Positions 34,510 through 43,177 of a stretch of DNA of 64,000 bases are shown piece after piece. A model generated the notes under the pieces. That model was given only the letters and a program-made list of their open reading frames with translations. It was not told where the DNA came from and ran no database searches. Numbering within the stretch: the stretch's first letter is position 1; each line of letters opens with the position of its first letter. Source of the DNA: 9FT-COMBO-48-23 sp964400675 (GTDB lineage: Bacteria > Chloroflexota > Dehalococcoidia > GIF9 > UBA5629); the NCBI GenBank assembly GCA_964400675.1, contig CAYNVO010000009.1, positions 1 through 64,000 of the forward strand, read 5' to 3'. The translations under genes and the position numbers were made by a program.

Positions 34510-34703
34510 GGGTAGTCTTTTTGATTTTTAACCTTTGGCTTTTGATTTGTGGGGGCAGAATGCCCTCTTGACAGACGTGATATAATATCTGCGTGTGTAG
34601 GAAGACACAGACAACACAGACATCACAGCACGGATGCGCTGGAAATCAACATGTTGTGTTACTGCAAGTACGCACTACAATATATTGAAATAAGGAGACG
34701 AAG

Positions 34704-34853
34704 ATGCCTGAAATCCGCGCCAATTTAAGTGTAGGGCTACACAGGAAACTCAAGGCACAGGCTGCCCGTGAGGGCGTGCACCTTAAAGATTTAGTTGCCC
34801 AAATTCTGGAAAGACATACCAACAGCCAGGGAGGTGCCAAGAAACGCAAATAG
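34704..34853 (+). CDS. Small ribbon-helix-helix-like protein
   Basis: 49 aa. MPEIRANLSVGLHRKLKAQA resembles the beta-strand and first helix of ribbon-helix-helix DNA-binding proteins (HicB/Arc type), followed by REGVHLKDLVAQILERH as the second helix and a basic tail. AGGAGA lies 7 nt before the ATG, and an extended -10 is upstream. It may regulate the surface-protein genes that follow; that is inference from position. Nothing resembling a toxin partner is adjacent. Confidence 0.65.
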   Translation: MPEIRANLSVGLHRKLKAQAAREGVHLKDLVAQILERHTNSQGGAKKRK

Positions 34854-35050
34854 GCTACATTTCTCCCCGGATTTTATCGCTTGACTACTATGAAAAAGAG
34901 AATTCGAAAACCAGCTATATCAGGAGATAAAAAATATGTCATGAATCAGAAAGACATGACCTATTGTCATTTGGCGTCGCTCACCCTTTGTCATTGCGAG
35001 GAGCGGAGCGACGAAGCAATCTCAATAAACGGAGGTATAACGAAAACATC

Positions 35051-37294
35051 ATGAGCACAAAGACAATCAGAGGCAAAACTTTAGGAATCATCTTATCCCT
35101 TGTCCTCGTCCTCTCCCTGGTGGCAGTAGCTCTGCCGGCAACGCCGGTCAAGGCGACCGTGACAAGCGTTGCCATCAATACGCCTAACGCAGGAACCCCA
35201 GAATATGTAAAACAAGGCGGTACCATCACTGTAAACTACACTCTCAGCGGCGATGGTGCCACCGAGAGCGTGGGAATCGAGGTTTACGACGCCACGCATA
35301 GTTATTCATCCCCTTACTATAACGTCGTCAGTGATAACTTGCCCCATAACAGCAATATCACCTTGCAGTCCGTGGTCCCGGCGGGTACTTATAACCTCAA
35401 GGTGACCGTGCCCGCTGATATCCAGGAAGATATCGAACTCGGCGCTGTAATTGTTGACAACACTGCTCCCACGGTTATCCTGGTGAGCCCCACGGCTAGC
35501 GGCATATATTATAAGGGCGGCTCCACCCAGACCATATCCTGGACGGCTTCAGACGCTAGTCCTGGAAATGTGCTGGTCACCTTAGATTACACCACCGACG
35601 GCGGCGCTAGCTGGACTAATATATGTACCAATCAGTCGTATGTCCACGGTGCTAATAGCCACACCTGGACGGTGCCAGGCGTGGACACGCTTACCGGCAA
35701 GGTGAGAATCACGGTTACCGATGACGCGGGAAATGTCTGCACGCCGATTCTCAGCGCCAACTACTTTATTATTTCTAATACTGCTCCCACCGTCAATGTC
35801 ACCGCGCCCAATGGCGGTGAATCCTGGAATGGTGGCTCCAGCCAGACTATCACCTTTAACGCTAACTCGGCTTACAGCACTACCCTCGACTACCTTATCC
35901 AGCTGTCAACCAATGGTGGTGGTGCGTGGTCGGATAACATCACCTCAGGCTGGCTTACAAGCCAGGCTAAGGGCGATAGAACTTACGCCTGGACGGTAAC
36001 CAGCGCGGTACGCAGCTCCCTCTGTCAAATCAGGGTGTGGGCGCGCGACCAGGCCGGCAATACGGCTAGTGATACCAGCAATGCCAACTTCACCATTGTT
36101 GACGTCACCAACCCAAGCGTCACAATAACCGCACCGTCTGCCGGCGTCCAGTGGTATTCCACCACATCCCAGAACATAACCTTCACAGCCACTGACCTGG
36201 TTCCCGGCAACCTGACCAACACCTGGTATTATTCAACCGACGGCGGCAGTAGCTGGAACTTGATAAACACAGCCACCGAGACCCAGGGGACCAAGACAAA
36301 AGCCTGGACACCGTCACCGGTGACAACCAGCAGCAGCAACTGCAAGATAAAAGTTACCTCCGCCGATGGGGCTAGCCCTGCCAATACTGGCGAAGGCATC
36401 AGCGGCACCTTCACCATTACGGTGCTTGTTGGTGCGCCCACGGTAACAGTTACGGCACCGAATACCGCGGTGTCATGGGTTGGCGGCAGCACCCAGAGCA
36501 TCACCTGGGACGCCAGCCATCCTGAAGACCCTGAAGCCCTGCTCACCTACACTATCGCACTGTCAGCGGATAGCGGCGGAACCTATCCTACTACTATCGC
36601 CACTTTGCCCAACCAGGCTCAGGGCTCGCACAGCTATAGCTGGGCAGTTAATAATACCAATAACGCCCTGGCTAGAATCCAGGTTACCGCTACCGACCCG
36701 GCGAGCAACTCGGCTTCCGATGACAGCGACGTTGATTTCAACATAATAGCCGACACTGTATGCCCGCCACTAACCCAAGCTATCGCCTTGAACTCAGGCT
36801 GGAGCCTGATATCGCTGCCCCTAATACCCACCAATACCAATATTGAGAGCGTGCTGGGCAGCATATTAGACAATGTGGCGGCGGTATGGTACTACAGCGG
36901 CGGACCCAGCGGCACCTGGTATTCTTACGCACCTGGGGCTCCATCTAGCCTGACCACAATGGAAGCCGGCAAGGCGTACTGGATAAATATAGCTGCCGGC
37001 GGACCTTACACGCTTACCATTCAGGGTAGAACATGGTCTTGTCCGCTTGAAGTGCCACCGACCTACAGCTATGTTGCCGGCTGGAACCTGGTGGGCTTTA
37101 AATCTTTGGCGGTGGCCAAACCTGTAGGCACATATTTACCTCAAATCAGCGCGCAGCACGACACTCCCATCTCCGGCTATTTCAACGGTTCCTCAATTAA
37201 CCTCACCGATGTCCAAAACATGGCATCATGGCGGGGTTACTGGGTACGCTTCACCGGTGCCGGGCCATGGACGGCGTCTATCGCTGATGACTAA
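35051..37294 (+). CDS. Large secreted surface protein with repeated Ig-like domains
   Basis: 747 aa from the ATG at 35051. That start gives a clean signal peptide ending near VKAT; the longer frame runs back through a palindromic repeat. About six ~95-residue beta domains follow, with recurring text of the kind VTAPNGGESWNGGSSQTITF and YYSTDGGSSWN. A C-terminal domain of about 170 residues has LNSGWSLISLPL and AGWNLVGFKSL, a module often seen at the end of Chloroflexota exoproteins. No C-terminal helix is present, unlike its neighbours. GGAGG lies 15 nt before the start, which is long. Probably S-layer or adhesion related. Confidence 0.82.
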   Translation: MSTKTIRGKTLGIILSLVLVLSLVAVALPATPVKATVTSVAINTPNAGTPEYVKQGGTITVNYTLSGDGATESVGIEVYDATHSYSSPYYNVVSDNLPHNSNITLQSVVPAGTYNLKVTVPADIQEDIELGAVIVDNTAPTVILVSPTASGIYYKGGSTQTISWTASDASPGNVLVTLDYTTDGGASWTNICTNQSYVHGANSHTWTVPGVDTLTGKVRITVTDDAGNVCTPILSANYFIISNTAPTVNVTAPNGGESWNGGSSQTITFNANSAYSTTLDYLIQLSTNGGGAWSDNITSGWLTSQAKGDRTYAWTVTSAVRSSLCQIRVWARDQAGNTASDTSNANFTIVDVTNPSVTITAPSAGVQWYSTTSQNITFTATDLVPGNLTNTWYYSTDGGSSWNLINTATETQGTKTKAWTPSPVTTSSSNCKIKVTSADGASPANTGEGISGTFTITVLVGAPTVTVTAPNTAVSWVGGSTQSITWDASHPEDPEALLTYTIALSADSGGTYPTTIATLPNQAQGSHSYSWAVNNTNNALARIQVTATDPASNSASDDSDVDFNIIADTVCPPLTQAIALNSGWSLISLPLIPTNTNIESVLGSILDNVAAVWYYSGGPSGTWYSYAPGAPSSLTTMEAGKAYWINIAAGGPYTLTIQGRTWSCPLEVPPTYSYVAGWNLVGFKSLAVAKPVGTYLPQISAQHDTPISGYFNGSSINLTDVQNMASWRGYWVRFTGAGPWTASIADD

Positions 37295-37331
37295 AAGATG
37301 TATTTGAGCGTTTGAAAAATGGAGGAGCCTT

Positions 37332-40130
37332 ATGATTGACAAATTGAGAGGAAGGTGGAGCTGGGCAGTAAGCATGGCACTGGCGCTAATTCTGTGCCTC
37401 ACCCTGGCTTCGGCTGCTCCACCTGTCCTGGCAGATGATAATCCGCAACAACCGCAGCAGTTCTATGGCTATGCGTACATAAACGGTGCGCCGGCACCTT
37501 CCGGCACCACGGTTGCTGCCTATCTGAACGGAGTGTTGAATGCCTCAACGACAACCGCTGCCCAGGGCAGGTACGGCTGGAGCCCATTGTTCTATGTGTC
37601 TGGCACGGGTACCACGGTGACATTTTATGTCGGCGGTACCCTGTCACCGCAGACAGCCACCTACGCGGCTGGTTGGATAACTAACCTTAATCTATATGTC
37701 ACCACCGGCACACTGGCTGTTGCCACCAGTGCGGCTTCAGGATTGGGTACAACTACAGCCACACTGAACGGCAACCTGACCAGCCTGGGCCCTAATCCAT
37801 CGGTGAATGTCTATTTCCAGCATGGTCTTACCACTTCTTACGGCAGCACCACTGCCACGCAGTCAAAGTCTGTGGGGGGCACTTTTAATGCTTCCATATC
37901 CGGCTTAACTGCCAGCACCACCTATCACTTCCGGGCGGTGGCGGTGGGCAGCACCACCGTATATGGCGATGACATGACCTTCGCCACCACTGCCCTTCCA
38001 CCGATTGCTGTAACCACGAGTGCGGCTACAGGCATCACATCCACTGCAGCAACATTAAACGGAAACCTGACCAGCTTAGGCACTAATCCATCGGTGAATG
38101 TCTATTTCCGGTATGGTCCCACTACTTCTTATGGTACTACTACGGCTACGCAGTCAAAGTCTTCGACCGGCGCTTTCAGCGCTGCCATATCTGGTCTGAC
38201 ACCGGGCACCCTGTACCATTTCCAGGCTGTAGCTCAAGGCAGCACCACCGTGTATGGCTCAGATACGACCTTCACCACCAGTGCCGGGACGCTGGCAGTA
38301 TCCACGAGCAATGCCACGAATATGACCGCTACGTCGGCTACTTTGAACGGCAACCTGACCAGCCTGGGCACTGATCCATCGGTGAATGTCTATTTCCAGT
38401 ATGGTCTTACCACTTCTTACGGCAGCACCACTGCCACTCAGGCGAAGTCATCAACCGGCGCTTTTAATGCTGCCATATCTGGTCTGGCGCCGAGCACTAG
38501 CTACCATTTTAGAGCGGTAGCAGCTGGCAGCACTACAGCTTATGGCTCAGATATGACCTTCAGCACGGTTAGCGGCGGTGGCGGAAGCTCATCACCAGCC
38601 AACCAGTTTTACGGCAAGGTGTATATAGATGGAGTTCTGACATCAGCCGGCACTACCGTAGCCGCCTATGTTAACGGTGTAGCGGCAGCATCTACAATCA
38701 CAGATGCCTCCGGCAGGTACGGCTGGAACCCATTATTCTACGTTCCGGGAAGCAGCGGCACGGCAACCTTCTATGTTAACGGTGTACTCGCCCCCCAAAC
38801 AGCCACCTATGCCAGCGGCGTCATCACCCAACTCAATCTGTATACCACAACACCCAGTGGGCTAACCATCACCACCACTTCACTGCCCAGTGGGACGATT
38901 GGCATTGCCTACTCGCAAACCTTGCAGGCAGTTGGCGGTACCACGCCTTACACCTGGTCGCTGTCCTCAGGCACCCTGCCAGCCAGTCTTAGCCTGAATG
39001 CAAGTACCGGCGCCATCACGGGCACACCTGCAACCGCGGGTACTTCCAACTTCACCGTCATGGTAACCGACAGCGCCACCAACACGGCAACTAAACCACT
39101 TTCCATCACCGTAACAACCACGCCCACGACGCTTACCATTACCACCGCTTCACTGCCCAATGGGACGGTTGGCACTGCCTACTCACAAACCTTGCAGGCA
39201 GCTGGCGGTACCACGCCTTACACCTGGTCGCTGTCCTCAGGCACCCTGCCAGCCAGTCTTAGCCTGAATGCAAGTACCGGCGCCATCACGGGCACACCCG
39301 CAACCGCGGGTACTTCCAACTTCACCGTCATGGTAACCGACAGCGCCACCAATACGGCAACTAAACCACTTTCCATCACCATAACAGCCGCGCCCACGCT
39401 TACCATCACCACCACATCTCTATCAGGTGGAACTGTTGACACTGCCTACTCACAAACCTTGCAGGCAGTTGGCGGTACCACGCCTTACACCTGGTCACTG
39501 TCCTCAGGCACCCTGCCAGCCGGTCTTAGCCTGAATGCAAGCACCGGCGCCATTACGGGCACGCCCACAACCGCGGGCACCTCCAATTTCACCGTCATGG
39601 TAACCGACAACGACACCAACACGGCAACTAAACCACTTTCCATAACCATAGGCTCCGGCAACAAGCTTATCGGCATCTATGACCCGGATTTCATTGCTCC
39701 TGGTTATTCAGGTTACAGCGCAAATTTCTTCACCTTGTGCCGGTTCCAGGCAGAGCAGACTGGAAACGTTGTTAACCTCAAGTTAATGGCGTTTCGAAGC
39801 GGGGCTGTGAAGGTAGCCATATACGCTGCTGACTCCGCTGGCGAGCCTGGAGAACTGCTAGGCGCAGTAAATACCGGCACCGCGGTCACCGCGGGGACAT
39901 GGAACAACATATCCTTCCCTTCAGCGGCAGTAGAAGCTGGAAAATACTACTGGCTAGCCTTCAACTCCGATACCAACTATCCAGTCGGCTATTCGGCAAC
40001 CATCACGGCACCAGCAAGATATAAGTCTGCCTCGTATGCTGGCTTCACCTTCCCTGAAGATGCCGGAACTGGATTCTTTGGGCAAGAGCAACAACTCTAC
40101 TCTCCTGCTGCACTAATAGCTGGAGAATAG
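37332..40130 (+). CDS. Very large secreted surface protein with FN3-like and putative-Ig (PIG) repeats
   Basis: 932 aa. Signal peptide ends near VLAD. Domain order: QFYGYAYINGAPAPSGTTV module (about 38-125); three ~95-residue domains with ATLNGNLTSLG and YHFRAVA; a second QFYGKVYIDG module (about 420-505); three nearly identical ~90-residue PIG repeats (about 513-775) with TPYTWSLSSGTLPA; and a unique C-terminal beta domain (about 780-932). The QFYG module also opens the next protein. Probably extracellular and structural. The strong DNA identity of its repeats makes length variation likely. GGAGGAG precedes the ATG. Confidence 0.82.
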   Translation: MIDKLRGRWSWAVSMALALILCLTLASAAPPVLADDNPQQPQQFYGYAYINGAPAPSGTTVAAYLNGVLNASTTTAAQGRYGWSPLFYVSGTGTTVTFYVGGTLSPQTATYAAGWITNLNLYVTTGTLAVATSAASGLGTTTATLNGNLTSLGPNPSVNVYFQHGLTTSYGSTTATQSKSVGGTFNASISGLTASTTYHFRAVAVGSTTVYGDDMTFATTALPPIAVTTSAATGITSTAATLNGNLTSLGTNPSVNVYFRYGPTTSYGTTTATQSKSSTGAFSAAISGLTPGTLYHFQAVAQGSTTVYGSDTTFTTSAGTLAVSTSNATNMTATSATLNGNLTSLGTDPSVNVYFQYGLTTSYGSTTATQAKSSTGAFNAAISGLAPSTSYHFRAVAAGSTTAYGSDMTFSTVSGGGGSSSPANQFYGKVYIDGVLTSAGTTVAAYVNGVAAASTITDASGRYGWNPLFYVPGSSGTATFYVNGVLAPQTATYASGVITQLNLYTTTPSGLTITTTSLPSGTIGIAYSQTLQAVGGTTPYTWSLSSGTLPASLSLNASTGAITGTPATAGTSNFTVMVTDSATNTATKPLSITVTTTPTTLTITTASLPNGTVGTAYSQTLQAAGGTTPYTWSLSSGTLPASLSLNASTGAITGTPATAGTSNFTVMVTDSATNTATKPLSITITAAPTLTITTTSLSGGTVDTAYSQTLQAVGGTTPYTWSLSSGTLPAGLSLNASTGAITGTPTTAGTSNFTVMVTDNDTNTATKPLSITIGSGNKLIGIYDPDFIAPGYSGYSANFFTLCRFQAEQTGNVVNLKLMAFRSGAVKVAIYAADSAGEPGELLGAVNTGTAVTAGTWNNISFPSAAVEAGKYYWLAFNSDTNYPVGYSATITAPARYKSASYAGFTFPEDAGTGFFGQEQQLYSPAALIAGE
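38866..39650 (+). repeat. Three ~270-bp tandem repeats inside the surface-protein gene
   Basis: Matching points fall at 38911, 39181 and 39448, a 270/267-bp period. Copies 1 and 2 are nearly identical for most of their length, with copy 3 slightly diverged. Recent duplication or gene conversion is the simplest reading. Confidence 0.85.
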
Positions 40131-40145
40131 CGAGTTTCAAACGGA

Positions 40146-40188
40146 GGGGGTGGGGCTATAGAGCTGGTGCGACTTCTCCCCCACCCCC
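40146..40188 (+). terminator. GC-rich hairpin after the 932-aa surface-protein gene
   Basis: Stem GGGGGTGGGG/CCCCACCCCC with a 23-nt loop and no T-run. It could act in termination or message stability. The rest of the gap to 40327 shows nothing clear. Confidence 0.45.
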
Positions 40189-40327
40189 TTCCATTAAAGG
40201 GAAGGGAGGTGGCCGGACGAGAAGTATTGGTGACAGGAACAACATATGAGCAACGCTACGATAGAAATCAGAGAAAGGAGATAGTTTAGCTACCAAGTAC
40301 CTCTAAAAATGGGGCTAAGCAATAACG

Positions 40328-41683
40328 ATGAAAATGCTCAAGCATTTATTGGCATCACTATCGGTTTTAATCATCATCACGGCAACATTTCTTGGCATGG
40401 CGCAGCCAGCCCAGGCGGATGCGTCACCAACACCGCCTAACCAGTTTTACGGCACCATTACCGTTGGCGGTAGCCAGGCAGAAGCCGGAACCACGGTTGG
40501 CATATATGTAAACGGAACCCAGGTCGCCTCAACCACCACCGATTCCTCAGGTAGATATGGATACAATCCAGTGGTTACCATATCGGGTACGAACGGAGCC
40601 ACTGTCGAGTTTTATGTAAACGGCACAAAAGCACAGCAGACCTACAAGCTAAGCTCCGGTGCCATAACCAAACTCGATTTGACCGCAGGTGCTGGCTCAA
40701 CTCCTCCGCCGCCACCACCCGCGCCTACGCCAACTCCTACGCCTACGCCGACTCCTACGCCTACTCCAACTCCTACGCCTACGCCGACTCCTACGCCTAC
40801 TCCAACTCCTACACCTACGCCTGCAGCAACGGTATCAACTTCAATCCTAGGAAATTCTGGTAGCATGAGCCTGGGAGGGGGCGGCGTGCTGCAGACTGCC
40901 ACCACGCTGAGCAGCCCGAATGGCAGAGTGCAGCTCAGCATCAGCACTAACACCACTGTCAACATACAGGGGCAATCTCTGACAGTGTCCGTGGAATCGA
41001 CACCGCCGGCAGCACCGCCAAATAACAAGCTGGTAAACGCCTATACTTTCGGACCTTCCGGCACCACCCTCAACCCACCCCTTACCATGACCCTGAAATA
41101 CGATGCCACCACCCTGCCCCTTGAAGTACCCGAGTCAGACCTCTACATCGCCTACTGGACAGGCTCTGTCTGGTCCGGATTGTCATCTACGGTAGACACA
41201 CAGAACAAGACGGTTTCCGCCCAGGTGAGCCACTTCAGCGTCTTTGCCATCCTGGGTAAGACCAGTGAGACAGCACCACCACCTGCAGCCAGTTTCTCAA
41301 TCTCCGACCTGAAGATAACACCGACCTCGGTAAAAACTGGCGAACAGGTGACCATCACCGCTACGATTACCAACAACGGGACTGCCGCGGGAAGCTACAA
41401 AGCTGTTCTGGAAATCAACGGGGCTGATGAGGCAGAAAAAGAGTTAACACTGGCCCCAGAGCAGGCAAAAGAGGTGACGTTCACTGTGAGCAAGAATACC
41501 GACGGCGATTACAGTGTAGCTATTGGTAGCCAAAGCGGTAGTTTTGCAGTAAGCAGTGAGGCGCCGGCACAGGCGACGGGCAAATCGCCATTACCCTCAA
41601 TAAGTATAATCATACTGGCAGCCGCTGGCTTGCTTGTCATTATTTTAATTATCGTCATCGCCCGGAAGCTATCCTCATCATAG
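40328..41683 (+). CDS. Surface protein with QFYG module, Thr-Pro stalk, CARDB-like domain and C-terminal anchor
   Basis: 451 aa. Signal peptide ends near AQAD. It opens with the same QFYG module as the previous gene (about 38-118), then a low-complexity Thr-Pro stalk (about 132-165), a beta domain around residues 170-310, a CARDB-like domain (about 325-415, ITATITNNGTAAGSYKAVLEING), a linker and a ~23-residue hydrophobic helix with RKLSSS at the end. It is probably held in the membrane by that helix with the stalk spanning the wall layer. No good Shine-Dalgarno sits near the ATG. Confidence 0.82.
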   Translation: MKMLKHLLASLSVLIIITATFLGMAQPAQADASPTPPNQFYGTITVGGSQAEAGTTVGIYVNGTQVASTTTDSSGRYGYNPVVTISGTNGATVEFYVNGTKAQQTYKLSSGAITKLDLTAGAGSTPPPPPPAPTPTPTPTPTPTPTPTPTPTPTPTPTPTPTPTPAATVSTSILGNSGSMSLGGGGVLQTATTLSSPNGRVQLSISTNTTVNIQGQSLTVSVESTPPAAPPNNKLVNAYTFGPSGTTLNPPLTMTLKYDATTLPLEVPESDLYIAYWTGSVWSGLSSTVDTQNKTVSAQVSHFSVFAILGKTSETAPPPAASFSISDLKITPTSVKTGEQVTITATITNNGTAAGSYKAVLEINGADEAEKELTLAPEQAKEVTFTVSKNTDGDYSVAIGSQSGSFAVSSEAPAQATGKSPLPSISIIILAAAGLLVIILIIVIARKLSSS

Positions 41684-41732
41684 CCTCGAATATACCCTGG
41701 TGGATAACCTACAGGGAAAAAGAACACCCATC

Positions 41733-41754
41733 GGGCGGGGCTGAAGCCCCGCCC
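41733..41754 (+). terminator. GC-rich hairpin after the anchored surface-protein gene
   Basis: Perfect 9-bp stem GGGCGGGGC/GCCCCGCCC with a TGAA tetraloop, 50 nt after the stop. No T-run follows. Between it and 41849 there is A/T-rich low-complexity sequence only. Confidence 0.55.
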
Positions 41755-41849
41755 ACACATTCCCCGAACAGAAGGAAATAATTTTTACATTTTAACCTGT
41801 ATTTTTATTTTGGTTTTTAATCTTTGATGTTTTTGTTTGTCCGCTCATG

Positions 41850-42019
41850 CCACAATCTTCGGACAGGCTTAAAGGCCTGTCCCTGCATTTTCCAGTCCCG
41901 TATAAAACTGTCATTGCCAGCTCTTCACCACCGAGATTCTTCGCTGCGCTCAGAATGACAGGACATAGACTGAGATCGCCACGTCGTCCTTCCGTGGAAG
42001 GACTCCTCGCGATGACAAG
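41850..42019 (+). repeat. 170-bp perfect direct repeat, right copy
   Basis: Same orientation and sequence as 34340-34509. After it, to 42110, come A/T-rich text and another GCCTGTCCC-type unit. With the hairpin at 41733 these account for the gap 41684-42110. Confidence 0.85.
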
Positions 42020-42110
42020 AGATAGTATTTTTGATTTTTGGTTCGTCCGCTTGTGTCATCTTTTTCGGAGATGATTAAAAGCCTGTCCCTGCATTCTCCC
42101 AACCGTGAAT

Positions 42111-42140
42111 TTGACATTCAGCTATCAAATCTGGTAAATT
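42111..42140 (+). promoter_or_regulatory. Promoter of the L21-L27-L31 operon
   Basis: TTGACA at 42111-42116, an 18-bp spacer and TAAATT at 42135-42140. A TTG lies 10 nt and the ATG 16 nt after the -10 box, with no Shine-Dalgarno. Confidence 0.5.
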
Positions 42141-42156
42141 ATCTTTTGCTTTGGAA

Positions 42157-42540
42157 ATGACACAAACTTACGCTATAGTCGAAACCGGTGGCAAGCAATA
42201 CAAAGTAGCCCCGGGGCAGAAAGTCGATGTTGACAGCCTCGGAGTCGCCGAGGGCGAAGATGTCGAGCTATCCAGGGTGCTGCTTATCGCCGATGGAAAA
42301 GATACCATTATCGGCAGCCCGACCATCGATGGCGCCAAAGTAACCGCCAGCTGCCTCGGTGAAGAAAAAGGCGATAAGGTGATAGTTTTCAAGTATAAAC
42401 CAAAGGTGCGCTACCGCCATAAAACAGGACATCGGCAGCTTTATTCCAGACTGGAAATCAGGGAAATTATTAAACCCGGCGATGAGGTAACACCAAAGAA
42501 AACTGGAAAGAAAAAGGCGGCCACCGGAGATAAAAGTTAA
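42157..42540 (+). CDS. rplU: 50S ribosomal protein L21
   Basis: 127 aa from the ATG giving MTQTYAIVETGGKQYKV; a TTG two codons upstream is an alternative. KPKVRYRHKTGHRQLYSRLEI is the rRNA-binding signature. It has a Lys-rich C-terminal extension of about 20 residues beyond the usual core. First gene of a ribosomal operon; its stop overlaps the L27 start by one base. Confidence 0.96.
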   Translation: MTQTYAIVETGGKQYKVAPGQKVDVDSLGVAEGEDVELSRVLLIADGKDTIIGSPTIDGAKVTASCLGEEKGDKVIVFKYKPKVRYRHKTGHRQLYSRLEIREIIKPGDEVTPKKTGKKKAATGDKS

Positions 42541-42803
42541 TGGCGCATAAGAAAGGCGGAGGCAGCACACGCTACGGACGTGACAGCCAGGCCAAAAGGC
42601 TGGGTGTTAAAAGGTACGCCGGTCAGCAGGTTAATGCCGGCACCATACTCGTAAGGCAACGAGGGACTCGTATTCACCCTGGCAACAATGTCGGCATGGG
42701 TAGAGACCACACCCTGTTTGCCCTAATTGGCGGCACCGTCAAATACGAACCGGCAACCAGGGACCGGAAAAAAGTTAGCGTTTATGCCGAGCAAACGAAA
42801 TGA
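42540..42803 (+). CDS. rpmA: 50S ribosomal protein L27
   Basis: 87 aa. Starts MAHKKGGGSTRYGRDSQAKR with no N-terminal extension, so it would need no cleavage of the Firmicutes type. The N-terminal tail reaches the peptidyl transferase centre. GGAGAT lies about 9 nt upstream within rplU. Confidence 0.97.
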   Translation: MAHKKGGGSTRYGRDSQAKRLGVKRYAGQQVNAGTILVRQRGTRIHPGNNVGMGRDHTLFALIGGTVKYEPATRDRKKVSVYAEQTK

Positions 42804-43006
42804 AGGCTAAAATACATCCCGAATATCACAACGACGCTCAGGTAATTTGCTCCTGTGGCAATACCTTCACTACCGGCTCCACCAGGAAGACGCTGAAAGT
42901 GGAGCTATGCAGCAAATGCCATCCGTTCTTCACCGGCGAGCAGAAGATAGTTGACACCGCCGGCAGGGTGGAACGCTTCAAACGTCGCTACAAGCTCAGC
43001 GAGTAA
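42800..43006 (+). CDS. rpmE: 50S ribosomal protein L31, zinc-binding type
   Basis: 68 aa. KIHPEYHNDAQVICSCG and CSKCHPFFTG supply the four zinc-type ligands, so this is the zinc-containing form. It overlaps rpmA by 4 bases (ATGA). L31 following L27 directly is a local arrangement rather than the most common one. Confidence 0.97.
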   Translation: MKAKIHPEYHNDAQVICSCGNTFTTGSTRKTLKVELCSKCHPFFTGEQKIVDTAGRVERFKRRYKLSE

Positions 43007-43033
43007 AGCTGCCCTGCGTCCCACCATATTACT

Positions 43034-43161
43034 GTCATCCTGAGTATCATGTTACTGTCATCCTGAGCGTAGCGAAGGATCCCATCATAACATTTTCAGA
43101 GCCTGAACTGGATTGAGATTCTTCAGTCACCCCGATGCAATCGGGGCTCCTTCAGAATGAC
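43034..43161. repeat. Palindromic repeat element with doubled left end
   Basis: GTCATCCTGAG occurs at 43034 and again at 43058, and the element closes with TTCAGAATGAC at 43151-43161. An internal GATTGCATCGGGG-type inverted pair (CCCCGATGCAATCGGGG) lies near 43131. It fills the gap between rpmE and the DUF1385 gene. Confidence 0.7.
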
Positions 43162-43177
43162 ATGAGAGAAAATAAAG

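Noticed and set aside
34573..34586. TTGACA close to TATAAT before the small RHH gene as a full promoter
   Set aside because: The spacing is only 7 bp; the extended -10 alone may work, but the TTGACA is not its -35.
34890..35054. 54-aa frame starting MKKRIRKPAISGDKKYVM and overlapping the surface-protein start
   Set aside because: The first 20 residues look plausible, but the rest is translated palindromic repeat and no ribosome site is at the right distance. Possibly a small gene truncated by repeat insertion.
40710..40830. Short-period tandem DNA repeat considered as a CRISPR-like or minisatellite locus
   Set aside because: It is in frame and encodes the Thr-Pro stalk of the 40328-41683 protein; there are no spacers.
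42540..43006. Considered as an S20/S21-type or tRNA-linked ribosomal operon with an RNA leader
   Set aside because: Only L21, L27 and L31 are present and no autoregulatory leader structure could be recognised by eye.
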